Below, piece by piece: positions 21,886-35,801 of a stretch of DNA of 64,000 bases (positions within the stretch are counted from its first letter, which is position 1; each line of letters opens with the position of its first letter). The position numbers and the translations under genes were made by a program. This stretch comes from Megalobrama amblycephala. Lineage: Eukaryota; Chordata; Actinopteri; Cypriniformes; Xenocyprididae. The stretch lies in NCBI RefSeq assembly GCF_018812025.1, contig NC_063044.1, positions 40,201,243 through 40,265,242 of the forward strand, read 5' to 3'. The notes under the pieces are model-generated. The model was not told where the DNA came from and searched no databases. It saw nothing but the letters and a program-made list of their open reading frames with translations.

Positions 21886-24619
21886 TGGAGATTTATATGC
21901 ATTTTATGCAAGTTTTCTGCTATACTGTTATAAAGATTGATTTACATTACAAGCTATCAGAATTTTATCTTATTTTTTGCCATATAAATAAGAAAAACAT
22001 CAACTGCACCAAATATTAGTAAAAATATATATTTTTTGCTCTACTGTAGGTAATCCGCATGGACACAGTTGCGTGGAATAAAGTAATATTTAGAGTCTGG
22101 TCTCGACGAAAATGTCAAAAAGAGAAAGAATATAATATGCTCTTCATAATCAGAATAGTAATATGTTCAGCAGCCTAAAAAATGAAACTGGGTTTCTTTC
22201 TTTGGATAAATAAATACATTATGAAGACTTAGATTCCTTCGGATGAAAGAATTCCTCCACATGAATGGGAGGTCAACAACAGAGATGTTGTAAATGTTAT
22301 TGCAAGAAGATACAAATCCTTTTATTCCTTCAAACATTAATAACAGGCTGAGATCATATTTTGAGAACTCAACCACAAACATTAATTCCACACCCCGATG
22401 ACACTATTTAATATACTTTTAAAACCACAATTTTTTACATTCCTGTCAGATCACAAAGATCTTATAACAAACATAATCATGTTTTTATTAAGTCACATCT
22501 GTGCCTATTTTAATGGTGTGAGAGTTTATATTCTTAAGCCACGACTGCCTGTTTTCCCATGAGTCTGAGGGCAGAGAGGGGATTTTTACATTCTTTATGG
22601 TAAGTCTGAGACACGGATCACCCGAAAATCAACCACTGTACCAAAAAGCCATCTCTCAATGATCCTGAATCATATTTCTTCCTCCCAAAACCCTCTTTAA
22701 AAACTTCACACAGTCCATATGTCATATGTGGCTGCAGATGTCAGAAATCATGTCTACAAGAGCCGAAGCATCAGACACATTTGGGCATGTGTTCGCTCCC
22801 ACTATACTGTAATAATCCAAACCTATGATTATGGGTACTGATCTTGAAGTCTGCATTCCAGGAAGCCCAACATCATTTTGTTTAGGCTAAATACTACATT
22901 CACACTTAAAGTGGATAGCAAGATTGAATTATGCAAAGCACTCTTTGCAGGGCAGACAGCCAGAGAAAGGTAATCTGCCTGAAGGAAAGATAACTGCCTG
23001 AAAACTACAGAGGTAGTTATCAGTTAAAAGAAACCCATCTGTACACAAAACATTACGTCTTTAGTGTTGCATATAAACAAGTCTGTACCATAACCAAAAC
23101 TACTTGCTTATGACCACAGAATTGTAGAGAGGGTTAAATATGTGTAAGCTACACCCAAACATCCATGCCATTCATCAACTTGAAGGGCTTATTAATGAGT
23201 CCTGCTAGCTGGTTGGTATGACAAACATTACCGAGAACCAAGCTTTAGAAAAAGAGCCCATTTCCGTTCTCATCCTCGTGCCAGATTCACATTTGTAATT
23301 AAGACCTTGAGGTCTGTTTTGACTGCTTCTGCACTGATGCGTGAAATACAGTCAGACCACACAATGTCTGAGTTCTGAAGAGACTGGAAAATGATTCTAA
23401 AGTAAAAATCTGAAGATCTATAATGAAGTCTTGGATTAAAACACAAGCGATTGCACTCTTTGACACTTGACCTTGATGTATCTCACAATGCCAGTACCTC
23501 CCCAGAGAGCCCAACCAAAACACAAGAGCTTTACTGAATGCAAAAACATCAGGCCACAAGCCACATAGTGGTTCACCAGACAAATAAATGGTTGCTTGAG
23601 CAAAGCAACCGTTGCACGGTTTCTTGGAAAGAAGATGGCAACTTTTTTATTATTAATCAGAGGGCCCTATGGGTCCTCGTATCTTTACATTCTCAAACCT
23701 TTTGAACTCTCAAAACTGAGCAATAAACGTTTTGTATTTTTATTTCGTTTAAGCTACATTCATATCGAAGTTGATATTATCTGTCTCTACGCAGAAATGT
23801 TTTTTACTCAAATCCGGTGGCATGTTTCATCTGCGATTAAAAAAGGTAACCAAACTGTGTTCAATGAGGTCTTGCAAACTCATAGTGAAAGCTTCTGTTA
23901 GATAGCGATCAGACAAGCTTCCTGCCGATTCTACAGAAATAACTCTTCTCATAAAGATGTTACTTTCACCAGCATTATCATATTTAAATCTGATGTGGTA
24001 ACCAAGACATACTGAGCATTTTTAGAATGTTGTTGTGTGGTTTCTAAGGTGTTTTCATTTTAACATTATGTGTTATGTGGTTAAGCACTGTTATTGTTTA
24101 TGTAGTTTGTAGAGATGCACAATAAAGTTCAAAAGTTAGGGGTTTGTTCAAATTAGGTATTTTGTGATTATCTATATAAAGGTTGAATATTTAACAAGCA
24201 ATAGCAAGGTTGCAATTATGTTCAATTTTAATTAGCATTAACCTTGCTAGTCAATGCTGTAATCTTAAATGTTTACTTTCAGTCACTGTTAGTACACAGT
24301 AGGCCTAATCCCAGTAAATAACCGTAAAATTACCGGAATGACTTTACCATTAAATACACAAATATGCTGTTCACACAAGCAACAGAGTTCTGGCTTTTTA
24401 CCGTTAAGAGACGATTCACACATCAGCAGCACCAAAATGCTGGTAAATTCTGTGATGTTAGTCATCGGAAATGACTCGGAAGTTATCTTTAAATGCTGAG
24501 GAGAGGAGAAGCGCCTCAGTTTCACTATCTGTTCAATTTGACAACATTTTTTTGTTTTACTTCTGAGGGACAGGGATGATCACACAGAATGTGTTTCTGC
24601 CATAGACTACCTAAAAACG

Positions 24620-26318
24620 ATACTTGAGTAAAAGTACTGATACCTTACATCGAAAATGACTCCTCCACAAGTTACAAGTCACAAATTCCAATACGACTTG
24701 AGTAAAAGTCTTAAAGTGCTGAATGTAGGCTCAGAGATGCACTAGTCCTGAGAGACAGGCCAGTGAAAATAAGAAACAATTGATTTGTAAGATGAGAAAT
24801 CAAATTTATTTTCTTAAAATCAAAATAAAATTGAACACCTCAATGTTGCAATAAATCAAGGTCGACACAACAACCTTTTAAACGTCTACAAACTCTCAAG
24901 TCTCAGTTAAGCTCAAGTGCACAAAAAGGCCATAAGTAAACCAATATCCTTCAAAATGGCCGTCAATATAACGGATAACTAAAACAATGTTAAGTAAAAT
25001 TGAATAGTCAAAGTATGTGCTGGTTTGAGCCTCATCACTATCTGCAGTCGTTTCCTCATCTAATAAATCAAACACCTGCGATCAGCAACTTACTGCTAAT
25101 GCACTCACATTCACGTAAAGTATCCTTGTTGACAAGTTTTGGGTGAGTAAAAGCAAAACGCACAAGATATAGTACCTTCAATGCACTTAGATGTCGATAT
25201 CGCTTCTTTATATCAGAAACAAATTGCTGCAGAAAAAGTTAGGTGCCATGAAAAATGTCATTTGTAACTGCGTTACTCATCACAAATGTAGTGGAGTAAA
25301 AAGTACATTTACTTGCTCAAAAATGTAGTCAAGTAGAGAGTAAAAGTTGCCAATATCTTCAGTACAACTACAAAGTAGCCAAAAAGATACTTAAAGCTGC
25401 AGTCCGCGATTTTTCCTCTTTGTCGCCATCTCTTGTTTGAAACCTGCAATTGCAGTCATATGCGGAACAGTTATCTGTACGTGGGTTGTGCCTCGGCACA
25501 GCTCGTCAGCGCGGATGAATCTAATGCTTGCTGTCAGTCACCGCACCGGTGTGGATACTGAACTTCAGAATCACAGATTCTACATCTTGAAAGTATGACC
25601 AATAAAAGAATTTTCACTGGAAAATATCATCTGAACAAGTAAGTAACATTTCTGCCACTTTTGTTCTGACCAACTGAGGAAAAAGGCATCAGGTCTACAA
25701 TAAATCGTGCTGCCAATAGTGATTAAATCTAACGATCGCTTAGCTCGGATCATGCCAAACCGTGCAAATTATTATTACTGTTATATTGTTCTCAAATTGT
25801 AAATGTTAACAACATCAGCATTGCGTGACTATGTGTATTTAGTGTATATTAGCGTTACCTGTAGATTTCAATTTCGGGTGAATCTCCAGTTGTCACTGAT
25901 GATTGTCATTTGGACCTTTCTGGATTACAATCCGCCATCAAAATGATAAGTTTAATTATTGCAGCTGCTGTGAGAAGAGGCTATAAATGATCCGCTACAA
26001 GCAGCATCCTCACGTGATAAAACCGACTAGCCTGGACGGGACTCCTTCCTTTCTGTTTACACACGTTCGTAATGACACACAGAGGAACTGCTGCATGCTC
26101 AAATTTCCAGCGGAAATCCGCCATGTTGCTCTTATTATAAAACATTATTACAAGCTTACTGTTGTGAATCAAGACAAGATAATTAGACAGTTTTGAACAC
26201 TGGCTGGTTATGTACTTGCTCAAAAATTGATTTTGGATCATTTTTAACCAAAAAAAAGTTACGGACTGCAGCTTTAAGTACAGTAAGTAATTACATTTAC
26301 TCAAGTATTTTACACTTC
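24620..26318. mobile_element. ACTTGAGTAAAAGTA element, interrupted
   Basis: Left end near GATACTTGAGTAAAAGTACT and right end near TTTACTCAAGTATTTTAC are inverse. Internal ACTCAAGTA-like motifs recur around 25,270-25,390. A TTAA-flanked element at 25395-26273 splits it. Confidence 0.5.
25395..26273. mobile_element. TTAA-flanked AGCTGCAGTCCG element
   Basis: Begins AGCTGCAGTCCGCGAT after TTAA (25391-25394) and ends TTACGGACTGCAGCT before TTAA (26274-26277). 879 bp, terminal inverted repeats of about 12 bp, no transposase. The TTAA flanks suggest piggyBac-type mobility. Confidence 0.78.
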
Positions 26319-26320
26319 TG

Positions 26321-26377
26321 GCGCTGTGGCTCTGCTATTATAAATGCGAGATGTGTATAATAGCAGAGCTGCAGCGC
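26321..26377. repeat. Short hairpin, 22-bp stem
   Basis: GCGCTGTGGCTCTGCTATTA at 26321-26340 pairs with TAATAGCAGAGCTGCAGCGC at 26358-26377. The stem is 22 bp with two adjacent mismatches and a 13-nt loop. It sits at the junction of nested elements and may be the edge of one of them. At 57 nt it is shorter than a normal pre-miRNA. Confidence 0.6.
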
Positions 26378-29109
26378 TTATGATGAATGGAAAAGAAAGC
26401 AGAGTCACGAGCGCAACAGGATGAAAAAGTTGCGAAATGTGGCACAATGGTAAAAGATGTCAATCTATCACACATTTACATAGACACACTAGTAAAAAGC
26501 AGCGGAGCTTGCTGGAAATGGTGCGTCATGCAGTGAAAGCGTCATCTCCAAAAAAACTATTTGATTGGCCCAAAGCGCCTTCGGACCTCGTACGTGATCA
26601 TACCGGTAATCTTCATTCTTTGTTCACACACAGCACCATACTGGCAATTTACTGGTGGTAATGTTACAATTCCTCATACCGGTAAATTGCCAGAAACGAT
26701 TTACTGGTATTTTTTCTAAAAGGTCCTGTTCACACATGATCTCGTAATGGTAATTGTCCTCACTCAACTCTTTTGAGAGGATATAATTAACAGGCAGCGA
26801 GCAGGCGCCTGCACTTCACACCAGTTCTCCAGGCCTCTCATCCACTGGCTGGATCTGTAATCCCTATGAACATGTGCTCAAAGGAACCGAGCGACAATCT
26901 CCTAATCCAGCTATCAGATATCCTCGGCCATAGAGGCTTTACCTCACAGAGCAAAAATGTCTGTTTCAGGGATTCTCATGGAGGGTTATCAAGCATGCTG
27001 AGAGATGTCTCCTGGGTGTCCCACGCGTTGAACAATCATTCATTCAGCAGTTCATTTGTCTGTGACTTTCTTCTGACTTCCTTGGCAAAGCTGCCTAGAC
27101 GAACTCTCACCTGGATGACAAAAAACAGTCAACTAATTTCAAGGTTTTGTTGCACATTTTATAAACCAGCATACATTTGAAATAAAACACCACTAGATGT
27201 TCTGCCAGTAGTGAGGCTAAATGTTATGTGTGATCTCATTCTCTTTCTCTAGCTACTTCCTTCCATCTGCATATTGCTAGCTACAAACAGATCTTTCCAG
27301 TGGCTCATTCTGGAAAATATGATCTTTCTTTGGGCCCTTTTAACTTTATTTCATCAGTGTCTGGCATACATGTGCATAAATTAACATTTGACTATTTCCA
27401 ATTGAAACAAAGTTTGGGTGGGACATATCCTCCTTTTTTTTATTATATACAACAGCCAGTAAGCTTTACTTCACACATCATAAGTACATTTCCTTCTGTT
27501 GTATTTTAAAGTTGGTTACTGACAAGGAAGCTTCATTAAACTTTTACTTGAAATTAGTAGTTGAACTACAATCAAGGAGCTTGAAAAAGTATTCTAAAAA
27601 TACAGAAATATCTTACTAAAAACATATGAGGTACATCAAATGGCACGAAAATCTGGTTCTTCCGAAGCTTGGATGCGTTTATACGAACTACTCAGGGGAA
27701 AGTGATCTTTTGGTGATTCTCTGATGCAAAGCAGGATGCAAATAAGCAGAAAATCAGTTAAACTTAAAGATTTCTCTCAGGGCAGGACAGGATCGTGCTA
27801 TTATCTGATAAACATGTTTATTCACTCTGACACCTTCAGTTGAGCCAATCAGCCACTGGATAGCATCCTGCAAAGCTGCGTAATAAATATCAACAACCAA
27901 CTGTTATGAGTAAAAACCCAACCGCTTCCCTCCTCAAGGTTTCAGTTTTGACATTTCATCTTCAACGGACACAACAGACCGACACTGCTTTAAAAGAAAT
28001 TACTCATGTTGACTTTAACCGGAGAGCTCAACTCTCCTGCCCTTTAGCACAATGCTGTTTTTGGTGTAGAGGCGGTTTTCCTGCAGTTGTTCATTCTTGA
28101 GGTATTCTGGGGTATTCAGAGGCAACGTGGTGCACTAATGTGGGTTATACCTTGTTAACTTTCCCTTGTCCCTGTGCTGTGGTGGGAAAGAACACGGAGG
28201 TATATAAATCGCGACAGTGAGGGGGAATAAAGCTGACAAAATGGGTTAGAAAAGGGCGTAAGGCTCACAATAAGCAGCCTTAGATGTGTCTGAATGGTGT
28301 GGGTATTAGAGAAGACCAATGGGTGGAGTTTGAGAGAAGTTAACTGACAATCAAAGCCAGCACTGGAGGAATGCCTGCTTCTGCACACTGCTCTCAAATA
28401 AAGGAGAGAGGACAGAGTCTTTCAGAGTGGCCTGCTCCTTCCTGCTGGTGGAGAATGATGTTTAAAAAGAGCCAGTGGGGTGTGAGGAATGGGTATGAAG
28501 ACAGCTGCCCCTCTCTATGGCTCTGAGGAACCTGCCCTGTCACCATGACTCAAAATCTTGTCCATCAAGATGGAGTGTGAAGGCATTTACACATTAAAGA
28601 CAGCATTTGATGGATGGGATGCATTTTGAGGGTGTGGAAAGAACTGAACTGACCTTTCGTTAAGCTCCGCCCTCCTTGGTTACTGTTGTTAGCTGTTGTT
28701 GTTGGGCTGAATTGAATTTTGATATCAGAAAACTTTTCATTAAGATCTTATTTTTAACTAACATTAACTAACAATGAGCGACATATATTTACAGCATTTA
28801 TTAACCTTGTTGTAGGTAGTAAGGTAAGATCAGAATCAGGTCAGTTGAATAAGTGGCATATAAAGAAGGGTCAATTGGATTTCCAAAAACACATCTGGAC
28901 AAAACTATGAATTTTTCATTGGTTAACTGATGCCTATGTCATACATTCAGTGTTATTTTAGCATTATTTATAAATATTAATATTTTGAATTTTTCAATTT
29001 AAATTCAAGTTTTGAACTTTCAGTTTTGATTTTAGTTTTAGTAATTTCCTTATTTTTTATTATTTCTATTTAGCTTTAATTTGTTTTTATTTCAGTTTTA
29101 GTATGTTAA

Positions 29110-29956
29110 AGGGTTAGTTCACCCAAAAATGAAAATTATGTCATTTATTACTCACCCTCATGTCGTTCTACACCCGTAAGACCTTCATTCATCTTCAGAA
29201 AACAAATTAAGATATTTTTGATAAAATCCGATGGCTCAGTGAGTCCTCCATTGACAGCAAGTTATTTCCTTTTTCAATGTTCAGAAAGATACTAAAGACA
29301 AATTTAAAACAGTTCATGTGACTACAGTGATTCAACCTTAATATTATAAAGCGACAAGAATACTTTTTGTGCAACAAAAAAACAAAATAGTGACTTTATT
29401 CAACAATATCTAGTGATTTCAAAACACTGCTTCATGAAGCTTCGAAGCTTTATGAATCTTTTGTTTCGAATCAGTGGTTCGGAGCATGTGTCAAACTGCC
29501 AACGTCACGTGAATTATACTGAAGTTTCAAAACACTTACGACGTAACAAAGCCTCATTTACTGAAATCACGTGATTTTGGCGCTCTGAACCACTAATTCG
29601 AAACAAAAGATTCGTAAAGCTTCATGAAGCAGTGTTTTGAAATCACCCATCACTAGATATTGCTGAATAAAGTTGTTATTTTGTTTTTTTGGTGCACAAA
29701 AAGTATTCTCGTCGCTTCATAACATTAAGGTTGAACCACTGTAGTCACATGAACTGTTTTAAATATGTCTTTAGTAGTTTTCTGGGCATTAAAAGTGATA
29801 ATTATCTTGCTGTCAATGGAGGACTCACTGAGCCATCGGATTTCATCAAAAATATCTTAATTGTGTTCTTAAGATGAACAAAGGTCTTACAGGTGTAGAA
29901 CGACATGAGGGTGAGTAATAAATGACAGAATTTTCATTTTTGGGTGAACTAACCCT
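29110..29956. mobile_element. AGGGTTAGTTCACCC foldback element, long form
   Basis: TTAA at 29106-29109 and 29957-29960 flank inverse ends AGGGTTAGTTCACCC and GGGTGAACTAACCCT. Arms of nearly 400 bp pair (for example CTTCATGAAGC and CAAAACACTGCTTCATG against their inverses). 847 bp, non-coding. The truncated element at 2690-3450 is the same family. Confidence 0.85.
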
Positions 29957-30129
29957 TTAAAACTTAAATAAAAATATGTGAATAAAAGCCTAAATTGAAT
30001 CTGTTCATCGTATAAAGCGGTCAAGTCTCTTCAGAAAATTTGGACTAAACCGCTCAATTCCTATGGATTAGTTTTATGATCTCTTTTTGAAGAGTCAAAG
30101 TGGTAGTTGTGTAGCTGTCGATGGAGGGA

Positions 30130-30268
30130 CAGAAATCTCAGATTTCATCAAAAATATCTTTTCTAATTTGTGTTCTGAAGGTGAATGAAGGTCTTACGGG
30201 TGTAGAACGACATGAGGGTGAGTAATTAATGACAGAAATTTCATTTTTGGCTGAACTAACCCTTCAAT
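30130..30268. mobile_element. Solo right arm of the AGGGTTAGTTCACCC foldback
   Basis: TTTCATCAAAAATATCTT, AAGGTCTTACGGGTGTAG and GACATGAGGGTGAGTAAT match the right arm of the full copy 300 bp upstream. Ends GCTGAACTAACCCT followed by TCAA. No left arm is present. Confidence 0.65.
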
Positions 30269-33200
30269 TTTGAGCAAAAGTGGAGTCTGCTCATCTTTTC
30301 CCATATTGACAGCATAACAAAATAAATATCTTCTAGGAAAGCCCCAAAAAGTTTCCTGACAAACAGAAATCATTTTTCATACAGATGGTTGCAGATGATA
30401 AAACCCCTGAAGATATATCACACTCTGATGTGTCATATCAACAGAAAAGACCCAAATGTGCTGGCATTAAGCCCACACTAATAAAAGAAAATCTGCTGTG
30501 GGGGGTGTTTCACAGGAGCCTGGCATCACCCCCATTTCCATTCACTTAACCACTCCACTGCATTCGCAATGCATTCCTGCGGCTCAACAATAGAGGCCTA
30601 ACTCAATTTCCAACGTAATTAGGCTGTGTAGGATTCCATTTGCGATCCCAGTTACGGAATAAACCTGTGCCATTTTGTTTTAGAGTGAAAAGGGGTCCTG
30701 TAACACGTACGCAATCGTGGTAAGCTAATTTTATTTCTTCGATGCCTGTTCACATTTTGAGTTTGTGACTGTCTGGTTCTCAAAAAATATACGCGTTACA
30801 TTTCCATGGAGGATGGAAGGAGACAAGCAGGGTGTGCTCTGTGCAGAGGTCCCTTTATTATGTGCTTTGTTTTCCCAGAAGTCCACCCTCTTCCTCTTCA
30901 CGCACACACAGGCCCAGTGAGGCGGCAGCTGCCTGGCGGCTGACAGGAAAGCCACTATGGTGGGTGTCTGTCCTGTTTGTGACACTGACCCCCATGACTG
31001 ATGTCACACCAGTGAGGTCATAAACACAACACTGTGATTCTGCGTTTTCCTGACAGAAATAACCCAAATGCATTATTATCAATGTGCTGAAATTCAAAAC
31101 GGCACACTCATAGACTTCAGTGGTATATAGTAAGTATACACAGTTCCAGTACGCATACAATTCCTCTATAGAATAGATATACATTATATATGAGCAGTGT
31201 TATAGATTTATAGACGTTTTTATGTGGAGAAATGAGCCCCACAAATGCAATTCACTCGACCTTTCATTTCCGCTATATCATTACTTAGTCAGACTGACAA
31301 AAGATTTTATCATTATTACACAATGTTTGATTAAAAGGTAAACATTCTACGTAATGATGCCATGGTGACAACAATACACAACAAATATACAGTTTTTAAA
31401 AATACTAGGTAGTAGACTATACAGTAAGTAGTAAGCTGGTATTCCCTTTCCGAACTTGTGACCATAGAAAAAGTACTTTCTCTTGAATGACACGATGCTG
31501 CCCTCCTGTGTTTATATGTTAGAACCGAGTCAACGGTGCGCTTTTATCCACAACCCATAGGGGGAGTGATTGAGTGCAAATGATGAATGGGCTAAAAACG
31601 TTCAAAACTTAAATAAATGTTAGAAACGGCTTTCGTGAAGACAGTCTCCTTGAATAAGTGTTATAATGATATAGCCTAATAACAGTATTAAAAAAGGTCA
31701 ATGACAAGTAAGCTAAAGATTATTCAAGAATTAAACGTTCTTGTCACAATCTTCTCATGATGTTGGATTAATCAGAATCATCACCATTATAATAACGTAA
31801 CAGATCAATAAAATAGTTAAACATAAGACACATTCATCAGTTAATGTTAGGTTTAATCTGAAAGTTCAAGCTCAATAAAACATTTACAATATTTTAGTAA
31901 CTGAAAAAGGTCATCCTACAGTGAAGTCATATAAAAACATCTCAAAAAAAGACCAAAATCATTTATTCGCATGAAAGAGACAAAATACTTTGTGCTTGCT
32001 AATATGTCAAAATATGCCAGACTAAGAAATCCAAATAAAAAGATAATTAAAAATGATCTGTTTGTACTGATATAACAATTTCATGTCCATAACGGGCCAT
32101 GTTCTTGCAGACATTTGTTTAATGTACTGTATATATACATTATTTTTGCAGTAAGACATTACCAAGGAGTAAATGGCGACGTAAAAAGAGAGATCGCATC
32201 ATCACAAACGTGGTCATTTACAGAGAAAAATAAAAATACTCCCACAACGTCAGGCTCATGTTCACAGGTGTCTCATTTGGTTGCTCGGGCCACGCAGAGC
32301 TCATGAGAGAAGAAGTCCATTTCAAGGATGAGAAACATGGAGAGATTCACGGAAGGTACAAAGCTGGTGGTTATTGGCACAGTTGAGGATTGTACAGACC
32401 TCATCATCGATCAAAATAGCATCAACCGAGAAAGCAATGCAAGCGTCAGTAGCACACAACATGGTTCCACTCCACATTTAAAGGATGGCCATGCTTTGAG
32501 GAAAAGGTAAAAAAAAAAAAAAACCTCACATGGTCAAATAATGAGCTGAATAACACAATTCAAGGCTCTGTTTGTTTATAGCTGTAATGCATCCCTTTAA
32601 TTCTTTTCACCATGAAGTTCTTGCAGAAGTCTGGGAGTCTCGGAGCAATTTTGTCACATTGGGATTTGTTTTAAGTCTCACGTCTGCATTTACAAAGCAT
32701 GCATGCATGCAGCGCCCACACAACTCTCTCTGAGATGGAAAATCAGGGCTCAACATTAAGAATGATCCACTGGACTGTGGTCAGCATGAGACTTCACTTA
32801 TGAACCTTTATCATTATGAATTTAGATATGTCAGGTTAGAGATTATACATGATATAAACCTACAGTAAAATCCAAATAAATTCTGGCACGTGCATGATAA
32901 AAATTCATGTGCAAGTGAAAATGTTGGACTAATAAAAACTTCTTATTGTTGAGCCCTGAATATGTGGTAAGCACATGACATGGATTCTGATGTTGGCAGT
33001 ATGAGGGAAGGAGGTGGTCCTGAGGTGTGTGTGAAGGTGAGACAGATGATGCACCTTTATATAAGCTCCAGAGCGGGGACATGTTCATACTAGACTTAGT
33101 CTATAACATCAGAGAGGGGTCTTTTGAGGAGAACGGGAGTTCATCCTGATCAGATGCCAGCTATTGGCATCGTCTCCTGTGTGCCTGTGCTCTCATCAAG

Positions 33201-34251
33201 GGGAAAATATTCTGTTTGACAGCACATCACTTATGTCTTCTTCAGGGATGGCAAGTTTCCCCTAAACTCTGGGAATGAAAGCAATTTGTGGTACAGAAGC
33301 AACAAGCCCAGGAAATTGTGGGCTTTTGAAAGTCACACTGAATTACAGCTTGAGGCTTGAGGCCTCCTTTCTGTTTCTTTGAGGGGGAAAAAAAAGGACA
33401 GGACATCTGATGACTTCACTTCCTGCCATATTGGTGTCCCCCTCCCTGAGGACTCAACTGATCAGCAAAATTAAGGTTCAAATGTTCAGTTTGCATTGTG
33501 TACAGTACAATGAACTCCTCCCAGCCTCTTGTTTAGAATTGATAAGCGATGATAAATCGTCTGAGCTGGTCCCAGCGTCTCCATGCTTGTACAGTATTAG
33601 GACAAATGTAATGTTCAGATAAGGTCCCAGCATTAGACAAAGGAATTGTAGCCTCTTGCTTAATTCAGATTGAATGGAGCTAAAAATACTTGAATACAAA
33701 TCCAGTTTGAGGTTGTCCAGATCATCAGCGTTTGGTCAAAATCCAGATCGTCAGGGTTTGGTCAACATTCTGATGATGATCTCTCAATTTCCTCTTTGTT
33801 AGGCTGGTTTGTCTGGCTCTGTTTTTCCAGGTTTTCCAGCAATGGCAGTGGATATAGCCCAGTTAAATGAGTAGTTTGTTTAATGCAGTCCATGTGTATT
33901 GAGAAAAGCCCAACAAGGATTTCAATAGCTACACAGCATCTACAAACCGTAACTTCCCACCCAAAACTCAAGCCTGTAAATGAGATGAAAGAACCCACTC
34001 TTCTTACAACCAGCGTATGCTACAGATTTAGGCCCAAAACATACTATACAAGTACAGAACACAAAAGCTAGCTATGCTAATGCTAGCTTGATTTCATACA
34101 TCATACTGCAATTCGTAATGCAACTAAAGTTTGCTAAAGCGAGCATTAGCTTTTATCTAATTTCAAATGTTTTACTTTAAGGTCCATTACTGTCATGACA
34201 AAGCAGCTTTTTGAAGAGAAACTTGGGCTGTGTCCAAAATCACCCCTTATA

Positions 34252-34491
34252 GCAGTGTTGCCAAGTCCGCGGTTTTACTGCGGAATTTGGGCTACTTTTA
34301 CACTATTGCCGCGGGTTGTTTTTCATGGCTGCGGGTTGAAACGAACCTGAATAACATGATATTTAGCCCCCGAATAGCTAATTTTACCAGGGGAACCCGC
34401 CAAAAACGTGGATTTTACCCCCTGGAACGCCACTGGGCTAGTTTTGAGTAGCAATTGGGCAGGTTTTGTTGTAAGAACCTGGCAACCCTGC
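34252..34491. mobile_element. AGTGTTGCCAAGTCCGCGG element nested in an older element
   Basis: The left end AGTGTTGCCAAGTCCGCGG is loosely inverse to the right end ACCTGGCAACCCTG. The flanking sequence (CTGTGTCCAAAATCACCCCT before, CTATAGCCTTACATAGTGC after) looks like the two halves of another repeat. Non-coding. Confidence 0.5.
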
Positions 34492-34731
34492 CCTATAGCC
34501 TTACATAGTGCAATATCTGGACATTATCGACTGTACTCATTCAACCCGTGTGACCGTGGTGTATTTAAATTTAAATATAGTTCAAAAAGTTGTGTTCATC
34601 TGTGAAAATTATCTTGATAGACAACTTACTTTTTGTGATAATACAAAAGCCTATGAGAAAATCCTATTGGGATATTGTCAGGGGAACCAGCGTGATGCTA
34701 ACTGCCGATTGGCCTACAAAGTGACGTCATA

Positions 34732-35015
34732 GGCCCTGTCCCAAATGGCACCCTAAACCCCAACCTTCCTCTGAGTCCGGACTTGCCGCTTTGACTGCCG
34801 GGTAAAGTCCTCTGCGTAGCTCACAGTCTTGCGGGCTCAGCAGAAGTGCGCAGCTGCAGCTGCAAAGGGGGCGCTCACGAGCACACTTCTTTAAGCTTAA
34901 ATGACGAATGGGACACCCAACGGTCTTGTGGACTTAACTGACACGCGCATGCAGCGGCCATTGTAAGTCCACAAGACCGAAAGTGGACATGAAGTGTGCC
35001 ATTTGGGACAGGGCC
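34732..35015. mobile_element. GGCCCTGTCCCAAATGGCA inverted-repeat element
   Basis: GGCCCTGTCCCAAATGGCA at the left is perfectly inverse to TGCCATTTGGGACAGGGCC at the right. 284 bp, with further internal pairing around AAGTCCACAAGACCG. Target duplication is not clear (CATA or TA on both sides). Non-coding. Confidence 0.8.
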
Positions 35016-35760
35016 ATAGTTCCACCACCCTATACCAGAGCACAAGAGCGTTGTGCAAAATTAATTTCTGTGTCTGGACAGAAGATGGCTTCCTCGGTAC
35101 TTCCGGCGCACTAAGTGTCCAAATTCAGTCACTTGTTTTCATTCACTCCTTTAAGTTGACTAAATTAGCGCAGTGCATTAGCAGTCAATAGTGAATGAGT
35201 GTATAGGAAGCAATTTCAAAAGCATCCTCGCTCAGCTAGTTACCTTACTAAAAACATCTGGTTCTCTATCGCCCCCTTGAGTATGGAGATATATATAATC
35301 TATAAACACATCAAAAGATTTGCAACAAACTAACTAGGTGTTCACGTTTGCATTTCTGTACTAGCGTAGAGCATGTTTCTGGCCTTATTTCTCACAACAT
35401 TTCATTAGAATAGCTATCATCCCAATTTGTCAACTTAAAAGCTGCTATCCAAGCCTAAAAACAAGAGGAACCCAATTACTGAATTCTAGGGAAATTCTCA
35501 ATGCTCAAGAGTTTCTCACACTATTAAGATTAGATTGGTTAAGTTATATTACAGTAGATGACACTGATGTAAACTGCAGAGTTGGACGTGGCAGTAGGTC
35601 CTGCAAATGGAGAAGGTCACATTACTTCAAATGACCAGAGGACAGAGGCCATTCCGGAATGTAGGGTTATGGGCCATAAACCCTGTCCAGTTCTTCAGTT
35701 CTGGACCTTTCTGAACCTCTGGCAAGAGCACCACAATAGAGCAAGGGCAGCATGGATCAA

Positions 35761-35762
35761 CA

Positions 35763-35797
<35 letters not shown>
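35761..35797. repeat. (CA)n microsatellite
   Basis: About 18 CA units with one interruption. Confidence 0.95.

Positions 35798-35801
<4 letters not shown>

Larger units (their letters stand above)
24300..26770. mobile_element. Outer CCGGTAA-rich element (two halves), host of nested insertions
   Basis: Left half at about 24,300-24,530 (ACCGTAAAATTACCGG, TTCACACAAGC) and right half at about 26,590-26,770 (CATACCGGTAAATTGCC, GTTCACACATGATC) share terminal motifs in inverse orientation. Two further elements lie between them. Boundaries are approximate. Confidence 0.4.
19756..31955. other. Intergenic region between lfng and ttyh3
   Basis: The tail-to-tail spacer between the two genes. It is AT-rich and built largely from inverted-repeat mobile elements, listed separately. 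About 22,000-24,290, 26,780-29,100 and 30,280-31,950 appear unique. Their open frames are short and without splice context, and no gene is supported. Confidence 0.6.
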
